This document shows, piece by piece, positions 1 to 9,683 of a stretch of 15,208 nt of DNA. The number at the start of each line of letters is the position of its first letter. The first letter of the stretch is position 1. Under the pieces are notes generated by a model that made no database searches, was not told the DNA's origin, and was given only the letters and a program-made list of their open reading frames with translations. Origin of the DNA: an uncultured Collinsella sp. (GTDB taxonomy: Bacteria; Actinomycetota; Coriobacteriia; Coriobacteriales; Coriobacteriaceae); the NCBI GenBank assembly GCA_958372035.1, contig CATXML010000013.1, forward strand, positions 1 through 15,208, given 5' to 3'. The translations under genes were made by a program, and so were the position numbers.

Positions 1-18
1 CAAGGTGACGTGAAACGA

Positions 19-47
19 AAGGGCGCTGACCTTCTGGTCGCGCCCTT
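19..47 (-). terminator. Possible intrinsic terminator downstream of the LCP gene
   Basis: Seen: arms 19-26 and 40-47 pair perfectly (AAGGGCGC with GCGCCCTT), and an inner GACC/GGTC stem (28-31 with 36-39) closes a four-base loop, leaving one bulged base. Read on the minus strand the stem runs into CTTTCGTTTC, which is T-rich but not a clean run. It is the best candidate for the 3' end of the murA-LCP transcript. It would be weak as a textbook terminator because the T stretch is interrupted. Confidence 0.5.
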
Positions 48-95
48 GAAGTTGAACGTCAGATTGTCCAAATGCGGCCCGCGCAGCGTCGAGCC

Positions 96-123
96 GTTAC
101 GGCGTTTGGTAAAACGCCGTAAC
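96..123 (-). repeat. Perfect 12-bp hairpin abutting the LCP stop codon
   Basis: Seen: 96-107 (GTTACGGCGTTT) is the exact reverse complement of 112-123, with a four-base loop. On the minus strand the hairpin begins at the first base after the TAG stop at 126-124. No T-run follows, so it is not a standard intrinsic terminator by itself. It could protect the 3' end of the mRNA or act together with the hairpin at 19-47. Confidence 0.6.
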
Positions 124-1353
124 CTAGTAGTTGGCTTCGTAGCCGTTGCCGTCGCCGGTGGGCTCTTCGTAGTAGTCCGAATCGCTCGAATCGCCTGAGT
201 CATCGGAATCGTCAGAGCTGACCGATGAGGTTGCAGTACCGTTTGCGTAGTCGTCAGACGTGTTGTTGTTCAGGTCGCCGATCGTAGAGCTGGAACCATC
301 GGACATACCCATGGTATTGGGACCCTTGGGATCCTTGCCGGCGTCGACGCGCGCCATCATTTCCTTAAGCTCGTCCTCGTAGACAAAGACGTAGCTCACG
401 CCATCAATCATGGTGCTGTCATCGGCATACGAAGGCAGGTTAGCCGAGTAGATGCCATTGACGTCCATGCCGCGCATGGCATTGACCGTAGACACGATAT
501 CCTGGACGCTCATATCGGTTACGAGCATGTCGGACAGCGAATTGACGAGGTCGAAGACCTTGGTGGCATCGAAGTTGTTGAGGATCTGGTTGGCGAGGGC
601 GCCGAGTACCTGACGCTGATGGCGCATGCGCGTGTAGTCGCCATCGGCATAGATGTAGCGGCAGCGGGCGTAGGTAAGGGCGGTCGCGCCATCCATGTGC
701 TGCTGACCGGCAGTAATCTTAATGTCGAGGTGCTCGGGGTCGTCGACATCATCGGTTGCGTTAATGTCGATACCGCCAACCGAATCGATGAGCGACTGCA
801 TACCGTCGAAGCTGACCTCGGCATAGTGGGAAATCTGAACACCGCACAGCTCGTTGACCGCCTGGACCATGGCTTCGGCGCCGCCGTAGGTATGGCAGGC
901 GTTGATCTTCATGGTCGAGCCCTTGTACACGACCTTGGTGTCGCGCGGAATGGAGATGAGCGTCGCCTGCTTTTGCGTGGGGTCGATGCGTGCCAGGATA
1001 ATCGAGTCGGCACGATACGTATCCTCGCCCGGGCGACCATCGGTACCAAGGAGCAGCACGTAGAACGGGTCTTTTGCCTCGTCGGTATCGACCAGAATCT
1101 GGCGCAGGTTGTCGGTAATGACATTGGAATCGCCGAGCTTGCCCATAATGGTGGCAAACCACAGGCCGGCGGCAGTCGTTGCGCTCAGCAGCACACCGAG
1201 CACGGCAATAAGCGCGACGCGGCGAACCGTATGGCCGCGACGGCGCTGACGGGCGCGCTCGGAATAGCGGGCGACGTTATCACGGCTATAGATCTTGGCC
1301 TGTGCGCCGGTCGAAGGTCTTCGGGATTCCGCAAGGGGCTTTTTCTTAAACAT
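124..1353 (-). CDS. LytR-CpsA-Psr (LCP) family cell-wall glycopolymer ligase
   Basis: A 409-residue membrane-anchored protein. Known for the family: LCP enzymes transfer undecaprenyl-linked glycopolymers to peptidoglycan on the outer face of the membrane. Seen: a basic cytoplasmic N-terminus (about 1-45), one membrane segment (about 46-69), then the LCP domain (about 97-260) with family hallmarks FYVLLLGTDGRPGE, the RADS motif (Asp116), SIPRD (Arg137, Asp138), the INACHTYGG block and LTYARCR (Arg230, Arg232). Residues after about 350 are a low-complexity tail rich in Ser, Asp, Gly and Tyr. I chose the ATG at 1353 because an AGG sits six bases upstream; a TTG two codons earlier has no room for a ribosome site. 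The gene starts 12 bases after murA stops, so the two are probably co-transcribed. The glycopolymer it attaches cannot be read from the sequence. Confidence 0.9.
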   Translation of the reverse strand: MFKKKPLAESRRPSTGAQAKIYSRDNVARYSERARQRRRGHTVRRVALIAVLGVLLSATTAAGLWFATIMGKLGDSNVITDNLRQILVDTDEAKDPFYVLLLGTDGRPGEDTYRADSIILARIDPTQKQATLISIPRDTKVVYKGSTMKINACHTYGGAEAMVQAVNELCGVQISHYAEVSFDGMQSLIDSVGGIDINATDDVDDPEHLDIKITAGQQHMDGATALTYARCRYIYADGDYTRMRHQRQVLGALANQILNNFDATKVFDLVNSLSDMLVTDMSVQDIVSTVNAMRGMDVNGIYSANLPSYADDSTMIDGVSYVFVYEDELKEMMARVDAGKDPKGPNTMGMSDGSSSTIGDLNNNTSDDYANGTATSSVSSDDSDDSGDSSDSDYYEEPTGDGNGYEANY

Positions 1354-1365
1354 AGGCAACCTGCA

Positions 1366-2649
1366 TTAGTAGATGACGGGATCGGGGACAGTGGCGTGCT
1401 CGACGTGAGCGCCAAGCGCCTGCAGCTTTTCGACAAACTGCTCATAGCCGCGCTTGATGTGATGGATCGCCGATACCTCAGTCGTGCCATCGGCGATCAG
1501 ACCGGCGACAACGAGAGCTGCGCCGCCGCGCAAATCGGGCGAGGTAACCTGCGCACCCGAGAAACCCTTGACGCCGTGAATCATGGCATGGTGGCTCTCG
1601 ATGCGAATATCGGCACCCATGCGCACCAACTCGGATGCGAACATAAAACGATTCTCAAAGATGTTCTCGGTGATAACGGAGCTGCCGTCGGCCAGGGCGG
1701 AGAGCACCATGATCTGCGCCTGCATGTCCGTCGGGAAGCCGGGGAACGGAAGCGTCTGGATGTCGACCGGCTTGACACGCTCGGCGCGATTCACGTGAAC
1801 GCCGTCGTCGGTACGCTCGCAATCGATGCCCATGAGCTCCATCTTCTTGAGCACCATGCCCAAGTGAATGGGGCAAAAGCCCGTGACATCGACACCGCGA
1901 TCGTCTGCCATCAGCGCGCCGGCAACGATAAAGGTACCCGCCTCGATGCGGTCGCCCACCACGCGATGGGTAACGGGATGCAGCTCTTCCACGCCCTCGA
2001 TGGTCACGACAGGCGTACCCGCGCCGACAATCTTGGCACCCATCTCGTTGAGCATGTTAGCGAGATCGACGATCTCGGGCTCGCGTGCGGCATTGTCGAT
2101 AACCGTGGTACCCTGCGCGCGCACGGATGCCATGATGAGGTTCTCGGTTGCACCGACGCTGGCAAACTCGAGCGTGACGGTGGTACCGCGCAGGCCCTGA
2201 GGCGCATTGGCGTTGATATAGCCGTGGGCGGTATCGAACTCAACGCCCAAGGCCTCAAGACCCAAGATATGCATATCGATCTTGCGAGCGCCCAGGTTGC
2301 AGCCGCCGGGCATGGCGATCTTGGCGCGATGGAAACGGCCCAGCAGTGGTCCCATCACGGCAGTGGAAGCACGCATCTTGGCAACGAGCTCGTAGGGCGC
2401 CTCCCAAGAATCGACCTGGGAGGTATCGATCTCGAGCGTGTGCTCGTCGAGAACATCGATCGTGGCGCCCATACCCTTGAGCACCTTGCCCATCACGTGG
2501 ACATCGGAAATATCAGGCACGTTCTGCAGCGTCGTCTTGCCCGGCGCCAGAAGCGTTGCCGCCATGAGTTTGAGCGCGGAGTTCTTGGCGCCCGAAACAG
2601 GCACGGAACCTCCGATGGCGTGGCCACCCTCAACGCGGATAATATCCAA
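1366..2649 (-). CDS. murA: UDP-N-acetylglucosamine 1-carboxyvinyltransferase
   Basis: The first committed step of peptidoglycan synthesis: transfer of enolpyruvate from PEP to UDP-GlcNAc in the cytoplasm. Length 427 residues, normal for MurA. Seen: the N-terminal SGAKNSALK motif with Lys22, the active-site loop [12 protein letters not shown] with Cys117 (the fosfomycin-target cysteine in the family), and [12 protein letters not shown] in the second half. Because the cysteine is present, fosfomycin sensitivity of the enzyme is expected (inference). The start is TTG at 2649: GAAAGGG lies six bases upstream, no ATG or GTG fits as well, and translation begins MDIIRVEGG as in relatives. It follows atpC after 88 bases that hold a strong terminator, and precedes the LCP gene by 12 bases. 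I see no convincing promoter of its own. Confidence 0.97.
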   Translation of the reverse strand: MDIIRVEGGHAIGGSVPVSGAKNSALKLMAATLLAPGKTTLQNVPDISDVHVMGKVLKGMGATIDVLDEHTLEIDTSQVDSWEAPYELVAKMRASTAVMGPLLGRFHRAKIAMPGGCNLGARKIDMHILGLEALGVEFDTAHGYINANAPQGLRGTTVTLEFASVGATENLIMASVRAQGTTVIDNAAREPEIVDLANMLNEMGAKIVGAGTPVVTIEGVEELHPVTHRVVGDRIEAGTFIVAGALMADDRGVDVTGFCPIHLGMVLKKMELMGIDCERTDDGVHVNRAERVKPVDIQTLPFPGFPTDMQAQIMVLSALADGSSVITENIFENRFMFASELVRMGADIRIESHHAMIHGVKGFSGAQVTSPDLRGGAALVVAGLIADGTTEVSAIHHIKRGYEQFVEKLQALGAHVEHATVPDPVIY

Positions 2650-2662
2650 GGTCTACCCTTTC

Positions 2663-2700
2663 AAAAAGCATGCCCGGGGTGGCTGGGCCATCCCGGGCAT
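2663..2700 (-). terminator. Intrinsic terminator of the atp operon
   Basis: Seen: a 9-bp perfect stem (2670-2678 with 2692-2700, ATGCCCGGG/CCCGGGCAT), one mismatch, then an inner 4-bp stem TGGC/GCCA with a three-base loop. On the minus strand the stem is followed by GC and five T (2667-2663). This is a classic rho-independent terminator facing the direction of transcription, 38 bases after the atpC stop. The T-run ends only a few bases before the murA ribosome site. Confidence 0.88.
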
Positions 2701-2737
2701 GATGTGTTCGCAAATGGTCGAACGCTAAAACGTTTGA

Positions 2738-3130
2738 CTATTGGGCAAGCTTGAGCTTACACCATGCGATTTCATTATAGAGGTAGGCGCGGCGTGCATC
2801 ATCCTCCGACAAATTACCCAGCTTCTCTTCAAAACCTTGAATATCAGCTTTAACCTTATCGGCGTCGACGGTCGCCAAATCGCAAGCGCGCTCGGCGAGG
2901 ACGGTCACGACATCGTCCGCAACCTGGGCATAGCCGCCGGCCACGGCAAACGTGTGGTCGACAGTGCCCATGGCCTTATCGGAAACGCGAACGTAACCGC
3001 GGTCGATTGTGCAGATTTCGCTGGAGTGAGCAGGCAGAACGCCAAACTCACCATCCGTGGACGGAATCGACACAAACGCAGCGTCGCCCTCATAGGCGCA
3101 GCTCACGGGGCACACGATGCGGATACGCAT
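2738..3130 (-). CDS. atpC: ATP synthase F1 subunit epsilon
   Basis: A 130-residue subunit of the F1 central stalk, which contacts gamma and the c-ring and in many bacteria inhibits ATP hydrolysis. Seen: the N-terminal beta-sandwich with GEFGVLPAHS (27-36), then GYVRV and the AVAGGYAQV stretch, and a C-terminal helical part (about 86-130). Length is within the usual range. ATG start at 3130, three bases after the atpD stop; GGGGGAG within the end of atpD serves as ribosome site. It is the last gene of the atp operon, and a strong terminator follows at 2700-2663. The C-terminal helices look complete, so an inhibitory conformation is possible, but I cannot judge it from sequence. Confidence 0.96.
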   Translation of the reverse strand: MRIRIVCPVSCAYEGDAAFVSIPSTDGEFGVLPAHSSEICTIDRGYVRVSDKAMGTVDHTFAVAGGYAQVADDVVTVLAERACDLATVDADKVKADIQGFEEKLGNLSEDDARRAYLYNEIAWCKLKLAQ

Positions 3131-3133
3131 AAC

Positions 3134-5496
<2,363 letters not shown>

Positions 5497-5501
5497 AGGG
5501 C

Positions 5502-7100
5502 TTAGTTCTCCTCTGATCCAGTCGTATCGGCATGGTGCTTGGCCATGAACTGCTGCTTGAAGTCACCGATGACGCGCAGGAGCTCAGTCTTGGTGTCATC
5601 GTCGATCTTCTTGGCGCGAACCTTGTCGAGCAGCGAGCCAAATCCATTGTCCATGTACTCGACGAGCTCGGCACGGAAAGGCAGCACGTCAGCGATCTCC
5701 AGGTCATCCAGGAAGCCCTCGTTGCCGGCAAACAGCGCAACGATCTGCTCGCCAACCTCAAACGGTTTATAACGCGGCTGCTTAAGGAGCTCGGTCATGC
5801 GGGCACCATGGGTCAGCTGCTTCTGAGTAGCCTCGTCAAGGTCGGAGCCGAACTGGGTAAAGCCAGCGAGCTCCTGGTACGAAGCGAGGTCCAGACGAAG
5901 GTTGCCGGCGACCTGCTTCATGGCCTTGGTCTGCGCGTCGCCACCAACGCGGGACACGGAAATGCCCACGTCGACTGCCGGGCGCTGGCCCTGGAAGAAG
6001 AGCTCGGACTGCAGGTAGATCTGACCATCGGTAATGGAAATGACGTTGGTCGGAATGTAGGCCGAAACGTCGCCATCCTGAGTCTCGATGATCGGAAGAG
6101 CCGTCATGGAGCCATAACCGTTCTTCTTGGACATCTTGACGGCACGCTCGAGCAGACGAGAGTGCAGGTAGAAGATGTCGCCAGGATAGGCCTCGCGTCC
6201 GGGCGGACGATGCAGCGTCAGCGACATCTGACGATATGCCACGGCCTGCTTGGACAGGTCGTCGTAGATGACGAGCACGTGACCACCGGGGTTGGTCTCG
6301 CTGGCGGGCTTGCCGTCCTCGCCGTTGTACATAAAGAACTCGCCGATAGCGGCACCGGCCATAGGCGCGATGTACTGCATAGGGGCGGAATCGGCAGCGG
6401 TGGCCGAAACGATGATGGTGTAGTCGAGCGCACCGTGCTGAGCGAGGGTCTCGCGAATGTTAGCAACCGTGGAGGCCTTCTGGCCGATGGCGACATAGAT
6501 GCAAACCATGCCCTTGCCGCGCTGATTGAGGATAGCGTCGATGGCAATGGCGGTCTTACCGGTCTTACGGTCGCCGATGATGAGCTCACGCTGACCGCGG
6601 CCGATAGGCACCATGGAGTCGATAGCCAACAGGCCGGTCTGAACCGGCTCGCACACCGGGGTACGGTCGATGACACCGGGGGCCTTGAACTCGATGGGGC
6701 GACGGTGCGTGGCGACGATGTCACCCAAACCGTCGATAGGCTGGCCGAGCGGATTGACGACGCGGCCGAGCATGGCGCGGCTCACAGGGATATCCATAAT
6801 GCGGCCAGTGGTGCGGCACTCGTCGCCTTCCTTGATGGCGTCGACGGCACCGAACAGAACGGCGCCGACCTCGTCACGGTCAAGGTTCTGGGCAAGGCCG
6901 AAGACGGTCTCACCGGTATCGGAGCTCTTGAACTCCAGAAGCTCGCCTGCCATGGCGCTCTTGAGGCCGGAGACGCGCGCGATGCCGTCGCCTACCTCGT
7001 CGACCGTTGAAACCTCATGCGTATCGACCGTCGCGGAGAGGCTCGTGAGCTGCTCCTGCAGTTTCTTGGCGATATCCTGGGCATTGAGGGTTTCGGACAT
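5502..7100 (-). CDS. atpA: ATP synthase F1 subunit alpha
   Basis: The regulatory nucleotide-binding subunit of F1, 532 residues. Seen: Walker A GDRKTGKT (176-183; E. coli has GDRQTGKT), VLVIYDD Walker B (275-281), and [14 protein letters not shown] with the arginine finger Arg384 that reaches into the catalytic site. Between MYNG (257-260) and GHVLVIYDD there are about 11 extra residues ([11 protein letters not shown]) relative to the Bacillus and E. coli sequences I remember. The C-terminal tail [11 protein letters not shown] is acidic. The ATG at 7100 overlaps the atpH stop (TAATG) with GGAGG nine bases upstream. Complete and apparently functional. Confidence 0.98.
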   Translation of the reverse strand: MSETLNAQDIAKKLQEQLTSLSATVDTHEVSTVDEVGDGIARVSGLKSAMAGELLEFKSSDTGETVFGLAQNLDRDEVGAVLFGAVDAIKEGDECRTTGRIMDIPVSRAMLGRVVNPLGQPIDGLGDIVATHRRPIEFKAPGVIDRTPVCEPVQTGLLAIDSMVPIGRGQRELIIGDRKTGKTAIAIDAILNQRGKGMVCIYVAIGQKASTVANIRETLAQHGALDYTIIVSATAADSAPMQYIAPMAGAAIGEFFMYNGEDGKPASETNPGGHVLVIYDDLSKQAVAYRQMSLTLHRPPGREAYPGDIFYLHSRLLERAVKMSKKNGYGSMTALPIIETQDGDVSAYIPTNVISITDGQIYLQSELFFQGQRPAVDVGISVSRVGGDAQTKAMKQVAGNLRLDLASYQELAGFTQFGSDLDEATQKQLTHGARMTELLKQPRYKPFEVGEQIVALFAGNEGFLDDLEIADVLPFRAELVEYMDNGFGSLLDKVRAKKIDDDTKTELLRVIGDFKQQFMAKHHADTTGSEEN

Positions 7101-7576
7101 TAGGCTTCACCTCCGTACGAATTAGCAGAGTTTGCGAGGGTCTCCTGCGCGATGCGCAGCTGCGTCTTGACGGAAATGTCACGACGCTCGCCGCGGGCCT
7201 CGAGCACCAGGCCGCCCACGATAGACGGGTCGACCTGCTCGATAAGGAATACCTTGCGGCCGAAGTCCTGCTCGCATTTCTTAGTGATGGTTTGACGCAG
7301 CTCGTCGTCGAGCGGGATCGCCGTGGTGACGGTCACGCCCACTACATCCTCGTCTTCCTCGGCAACATACTTAAAGGCAGCTGCCACCTTGGGAAGAAGG
7401 TCGAGCTGGTCGCGCTTGGACATGGTGTCGAGCACGGCGATGATCTCGGGGCTGACGCTAGCCAGACGCTCGATCATCTCGAGGTCCTCGAACACATGGT
7501 TCTCGGCCTTGGCGGCTTCCAAAAGGGAGCGCGCGTAGGTCTCGAGCACCTTGTCCTGATAGCGGCTAGTCGGCAT
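7100..7576 (-). CDS. atpH: ATP synthase F1 subunit delta
   Basis: The peripheral-stalk subunit that joins the top of F1 to the b subunits (the OSCP equivalent). Length 158 residues, a little shorter than the usual 170 to 180. Seen: an N-terminal helical domain (about 1-105), then [25 protein letters not shown] and a C-terminal stretch with [12 protein letters not shown], matching the family's conserved C-terminal motif. The ATG at 7576 lies 11 bases inside the end of atpF, so translation is coupled; an AGG eight bases upstream serves as ribosome site. Its TAA overlaps the atpA ATG. Confidence 0.95.
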   Translation of the reverse strand: MPTSRYQDKVLETYARSLLEAAKAENHVFEDLEMIERLASVSPEIIAVLDTMSKRDQLDLLPKVAAAFKYVAEEDEDVVGVTVTTAIPLDDELRQTITKKCEQDFGRKVFLIEQVDPSIVGGLVLEARGERRDISVKTQLRIAQETLANSANSYGGEA

Positions 7577-8168
7577 TCAGGCTACCTGCTTCCTGGATGT
7601 AGCGCTCGATGAGCTTCTTCTGCTCGGCCTCGTCGTCGAGTGCCTCGCCCACGATCTTGGTGGCGACGGCAACGGACAGGTCGGCGATAGAGCTCGCGGC
7701 ACCGGCGTAGATGGACTTGCGCTCGTCCTCGACGGTCGTGTGGGCCTTGGCGATGATCTCCTCGGCCTCCTTGTGAGCAGCCTCGATGATACGGGCGCGC
7801 TCGGACTCGGCGTCCTTACGGGCCTCGAGAACGATGTCGGCAGCCTGACGACGGGCGTCGGTAACGATCGAGTCGGACTCAGCGCGCTTGGCGATAGCCT
7901 CCTGCTTGGTCTTCTCGGCCTCGTCGAGGCTCTCCTCGATCTTCTTGCCGCGCTCCTCCATGGTTTTCATGATGCCCGGCAGGGCGACCTTGGCCAGCAC
8001 GATCCAGATGATCAGGAAGGCGATAAGCGCCGGGATGAACTCCGCCATCTTAGGGATGAGGATGTCCGCACCGGCAGCGCCGTCCTCGGCGAACGCGGAA
8101 ACCGGCATGAGCAGCGCGGCCGCGGACGCGGAGAGTGCGATCGCGCTCTTCTGGGATGAAAGATTCAT
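7566..8168 (-). CDS. atpF: ATP synthase Fo subunit b
   Basis: A peripheral-stalk membrane anchor, 200 residues against about 156 in E. coli. Seen: a membrane segment at about 42-63 (ALIAFLIIWIVLA), then a long charged helix of about 130 residues rich in Glu, Ala, Lys and Arg that forms the dimeric stalk. Unusually, residues 1-27 look like a cleavable signal peptide: Lys7, a hydrophobic Ala/Leu/Ser core (8-22), then SAFA-ED. The ATG at 8168 has GGAG eight bases upstream and lies 15 bases after atpE. No closer start would fit, because the next Met codons lie inside the hydrophobic segments. The end overlaps atpH by 11 bases. Confidence 0.95.
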   Translation of the reverse strand: MNLSSQKSAIALSASAAALLMPVSAFAEDGAAGADILIPKMAEFIPALIAFLIIWIVLAKVALPGIMKTMEERGKKIEESLDEAEKTKQEAIAKRAESDSIVTDARRQAADIVLEARKDAESERARIIEAAHKEAEEIIAKAHTTVEDERKSIYAGAASSIADLSVAVATKIVGEALDDEAEQKKLIERYIQEAGSLNAD

Positions 8169-8183
8169 ACTTGACGCTCCGTG

Positions 8184-8378
8184 CTATTTAACGATCAGCG
8201 CGACAACGAAGCCGATCAGAGCCAGAGCCTCGCCGAAGGCGGAGCCCATGATGAAGACGGTGAACACGCGGCCCTGGACCTCAGGCTGACGGGCCATAGC
8301 ACCCGTAGCACCCAGAGCAGACAGGCCGATAGCAAGACCAGCGCCGATAACACCGAGACCGTAACCGATAACTCCCAC
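8184..8378 (-). CDS. atpE: ATP synthase Fo subunit c (proton-binding rotor)
   Basis: A hairpin membrane protein that forms the rotating ring. Only 64 residues, shorter than the usual 70 to 85. Seen: a Gly-rich first helix (glycines 5, 7, 9, 12, 14, 18), the polar loop ARQPE with Arg30-Gln31-Pro32, and a second helix with the ion-carrying Glu50 in FGEALALIGF. The residue after Glu is Ala, and the first helix lacks the Gln typical of sodium-binding rings, so proton coupling is expected. The start is GTG at 8378, with AAAGGAGG only four to five bases upstream; the frame closes with TAA nine codons earlier and has no other start. Compared with Bacillus PS3, the missing residues are at the extreme N-terminus. 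A 125-base leader separates it from atpB. Confidence 0.94.
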   Translation of the reverse strand: MGVIGYGLGVIGAGLAIGLSALGATGAMARQPEVQGRVFTVFIMGSAFGEALALIGFVVALIVK

Positions 8379-8394
8379 GATTCCTCCTTTGTCG

Positions 8395-8414
8395 TGCGTG
8401 TCTTATTTCACGCA
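8395..8414 (-). promoter_or_regulatory. Hairpin in the atpB-atpE gap, upstream of the atpE ribosome site
   Basis: Seen: TGCGTG (8395-8400) and CACGCA (8409-8414) form a perfect 6-bp stem with an eight-base A/T-rich loop, ending seven bases before AAAGGAGG. An A-rich stretch (TTATAAAAAAGG on the minus strand) lies just before it. The whole gap (8379-8503) has no gene. In E. coli the atpE leader acts as a translational enhancer that raises c-subunit output; a similar role here is inferred from position alone. Confidence 0.4.
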
Positions 8415-8503
8415 GGATAACCTTTTTTATAACTGCCGGGCTCCATGGGTACGGGCACCGGCGGTTTAACGAATTGCCTTACCTTTAAGGCGCGAACGGA
8501 AGA

Positions 8504-9307
8504 CTACTCCTCCTCTGCGACCTCCTCTGCCTCGGAGACATACACGGCGGTAAGGACCGTGAAGACGTAAGCCTGGATGGCGCCGACCACAAGCTCGATC
8601 GCATAGATCAGGATGAGGATGGCAAGCCAGGCCAGCGAAGGCAGGGCGCCGACGGCGTGCGCCGCGGAAACCTGCTGAAGCAGCGGCTGCATGAACATGC
8701 TCGCCATGATGGCGAACGAGCCCATGACCACGTGTCCTGCGAACATATTGCAGAACAGACGGACGGCAAGCGTGATGAGGCGCAGGAAGGTCGAGAAAAG
8801 CTCGACGACCCACACAAGCACGTTCATCGGGAAGCTCACGCCCTGCGGGGCGAGGCTCTTGATGTAGCCGATCACGCCGTGAGCCTTGCATCCGTAGTAG
8901 ATGAAGTACACGAAGGCGAAGATGGCGAGCGCGGCGGTGGAGCCGATTGCACCGGTGCCGGGCTTCATTCCCGGGATCAGGCCGATCATGTTATTGATCA
9001 GGATGAACAGGAAAAGCGAGCACAGGAACGGGAAGTGCTTCTTCCAGTTCTCACCCACGACGCCCTTGCCGATATCGTTCTCGACGTACTCGATGATGTA
9101 CTCGAAACCGTTGACGAAGAAGCCCTTGGGAACCAGGGTCTGCTTCTTCTTGAACACGGCCAGGACGATCAGGAGCACGATCGTGGAGACGATCAGCCAA
9201 AACGAGTACTGCGTGATGCCGCAGCTCAGATCGCCCACGACAGGGGTGGAGCTGAACTCGCTGACCAGATGATTAATCTCATCAGGCAGCTTTTCAAAAA
9301 TTTCCAC
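8504..9307 (-). CDS. atpB: ATP synthase Fo subunit a (proton channel stator)
   Basis: The membrane stator that carries the proton half-channels, 267 residues with five or six membrane segments (first at about 35-51, then 93-112, 123-140, 160-182, 192-211 and 226-255). Seen: essential Arg183 in TLAVRLFCNMFAGH, aligning with E. coli Arg210, and Gln245 aligning with Gln252. The E. coli pair Glu219/His245 appears swapped here as His192/Glu238, an arrangement known from mitochondria and, as I recall, other actinobacteria. A Cys replaces the usual Gly in RLFGNM. The C-terminus is acidic (SEAEEVAEEE). The start is GTG at 9307 with AAAGG six bases upstream, three bases after the preceding gene. Confidence 0.96.
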   Translation of the reverse strand: MEIFEKLPDEINHLVSEFSSTPVVGDLSCGITQYSFWLIVSTIVLLIVLAVFKKKQTLVPKGFFVNGFEYIIEYVENDIGKGVVGENWKKHFPFLCSLFLFILINNMIGLIPGMKPGTGAIGSTAALAIFAFVYFIYYGCKAHGVIGYIKSLAPQGVSFPMNVLVWVVELFSTFLRLITLAVRLFCNMFAGHVVMGSFAIMASMFMQPLLQQVSAAHAVGALPSLAWLAILILIYAIELVVGAIQAYVFTVLTAVYVSEAEEVAEEE

Positions 9308-9310
9308 GAC

Positions 9311-9622
9311 TTACCTTTCGACCTCATGAGGATCTCGCAGCGCCTTGGCGACGCGAACCGTGCAGGCGGCCATAAAGGCCACGAAGCCGATCGCCTCGCC
9401 CAGGAGGAACATACGAAATGCCTCTCCGAACAACGCAAACACAACCAAGGTAAAGACAAGCAACGCGATTGCCGAGACCGCGAGACTCACCATGCCCCTG
9501 AGCATGTCCGCATTCTGTTTATCGTCAAGAACCGGCTTGAGCGTAAAAACAAAGGGAAGGAAGGCAATTGCGCCCGCGATGGCGCCTGCAACGATAGCGA
9601 GCAGATCGGCTATCTGAAACAC
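9311..9622 (-). CDS. Small three-helix membrane protein in the atpI position
   Basis: A 103-residue hydrophobic protein at the head of the atp operon. Seen: three membrane segments (about 6-27, 44-66 and 72-92), with short basic or polar loops and a charged C-terminus (AKALRDPHEVER). Its size, helix content and place directly before atpB (three-base gap) match AtpI-like accessory proteins, which in other bacteria assist c-ring assembly or magnesium supply. Sequence similarity to AtpI is not something I can confirm by eye. I chose GTG at 9622 because GAGG lies seven bases upstream; the open frame runs back to a TTG at 9697, but that lies upstream of the likely transcription start. Confidence 0.7.
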   Translation of the reverse strand: MFQIADLLAIVAGAIAGAIAFLPFVFTLKPVLDDKQNADMLRGMVSLAVSAIALLVFTLVVFALFGEAFRMFLLGEAIGFVAFMAACTVRVAKALRDPHEVER

Positions 9623-9642
9623 TGGCTTCCTCGCTTTCCTTT

Positions 9643-9675
9643 TTAACGCCTCACAGCACAGTCCCAGCCAAACAT
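9643..9675 (-). CDS. Possible leaderless 10-codon upstream ORF before the atp operon
   Basis: Seen: ATG at 9675 opens a 10-codon frame (MFGWDCAVRR, then TAA at 9645-9643) that ends 20 bases before the GTG of the atpI-position gene. The ATG lies eight bases after the end of the predicted -10 box, so the transcript could begin at or one base before it, giving leaderless translation. No Shine-Dalgarno sequence precedes it. Chance occurrence is quite possible for so short a frame. Confidence 0.2.
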   Translation of the reverse strand: MFGWDCAVRR

Positions 9676-9683
9676 TGGTGACT

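Noticed and set aside
1354..1359. TTG start two codons upstream for the LCP gene
   Set aside because: The AGG ribosome site would touch the TTG directly; it is correctly spaced for the ATG at 1353.
5532..7010. Plus-strand open frame of about 492 codons opposite atpA
   Set aside because: Same codon-bias shadow effect; the minus-strand frame is a complete ATP synthase alpha subunit.
8412..8447. Twelve-codon minus-strand frame (MEPGSYKKGYPA) in the atpB-atpE gap
   Set aside because: There is no ribosome site before its ATG and it is too short to tell from chance.
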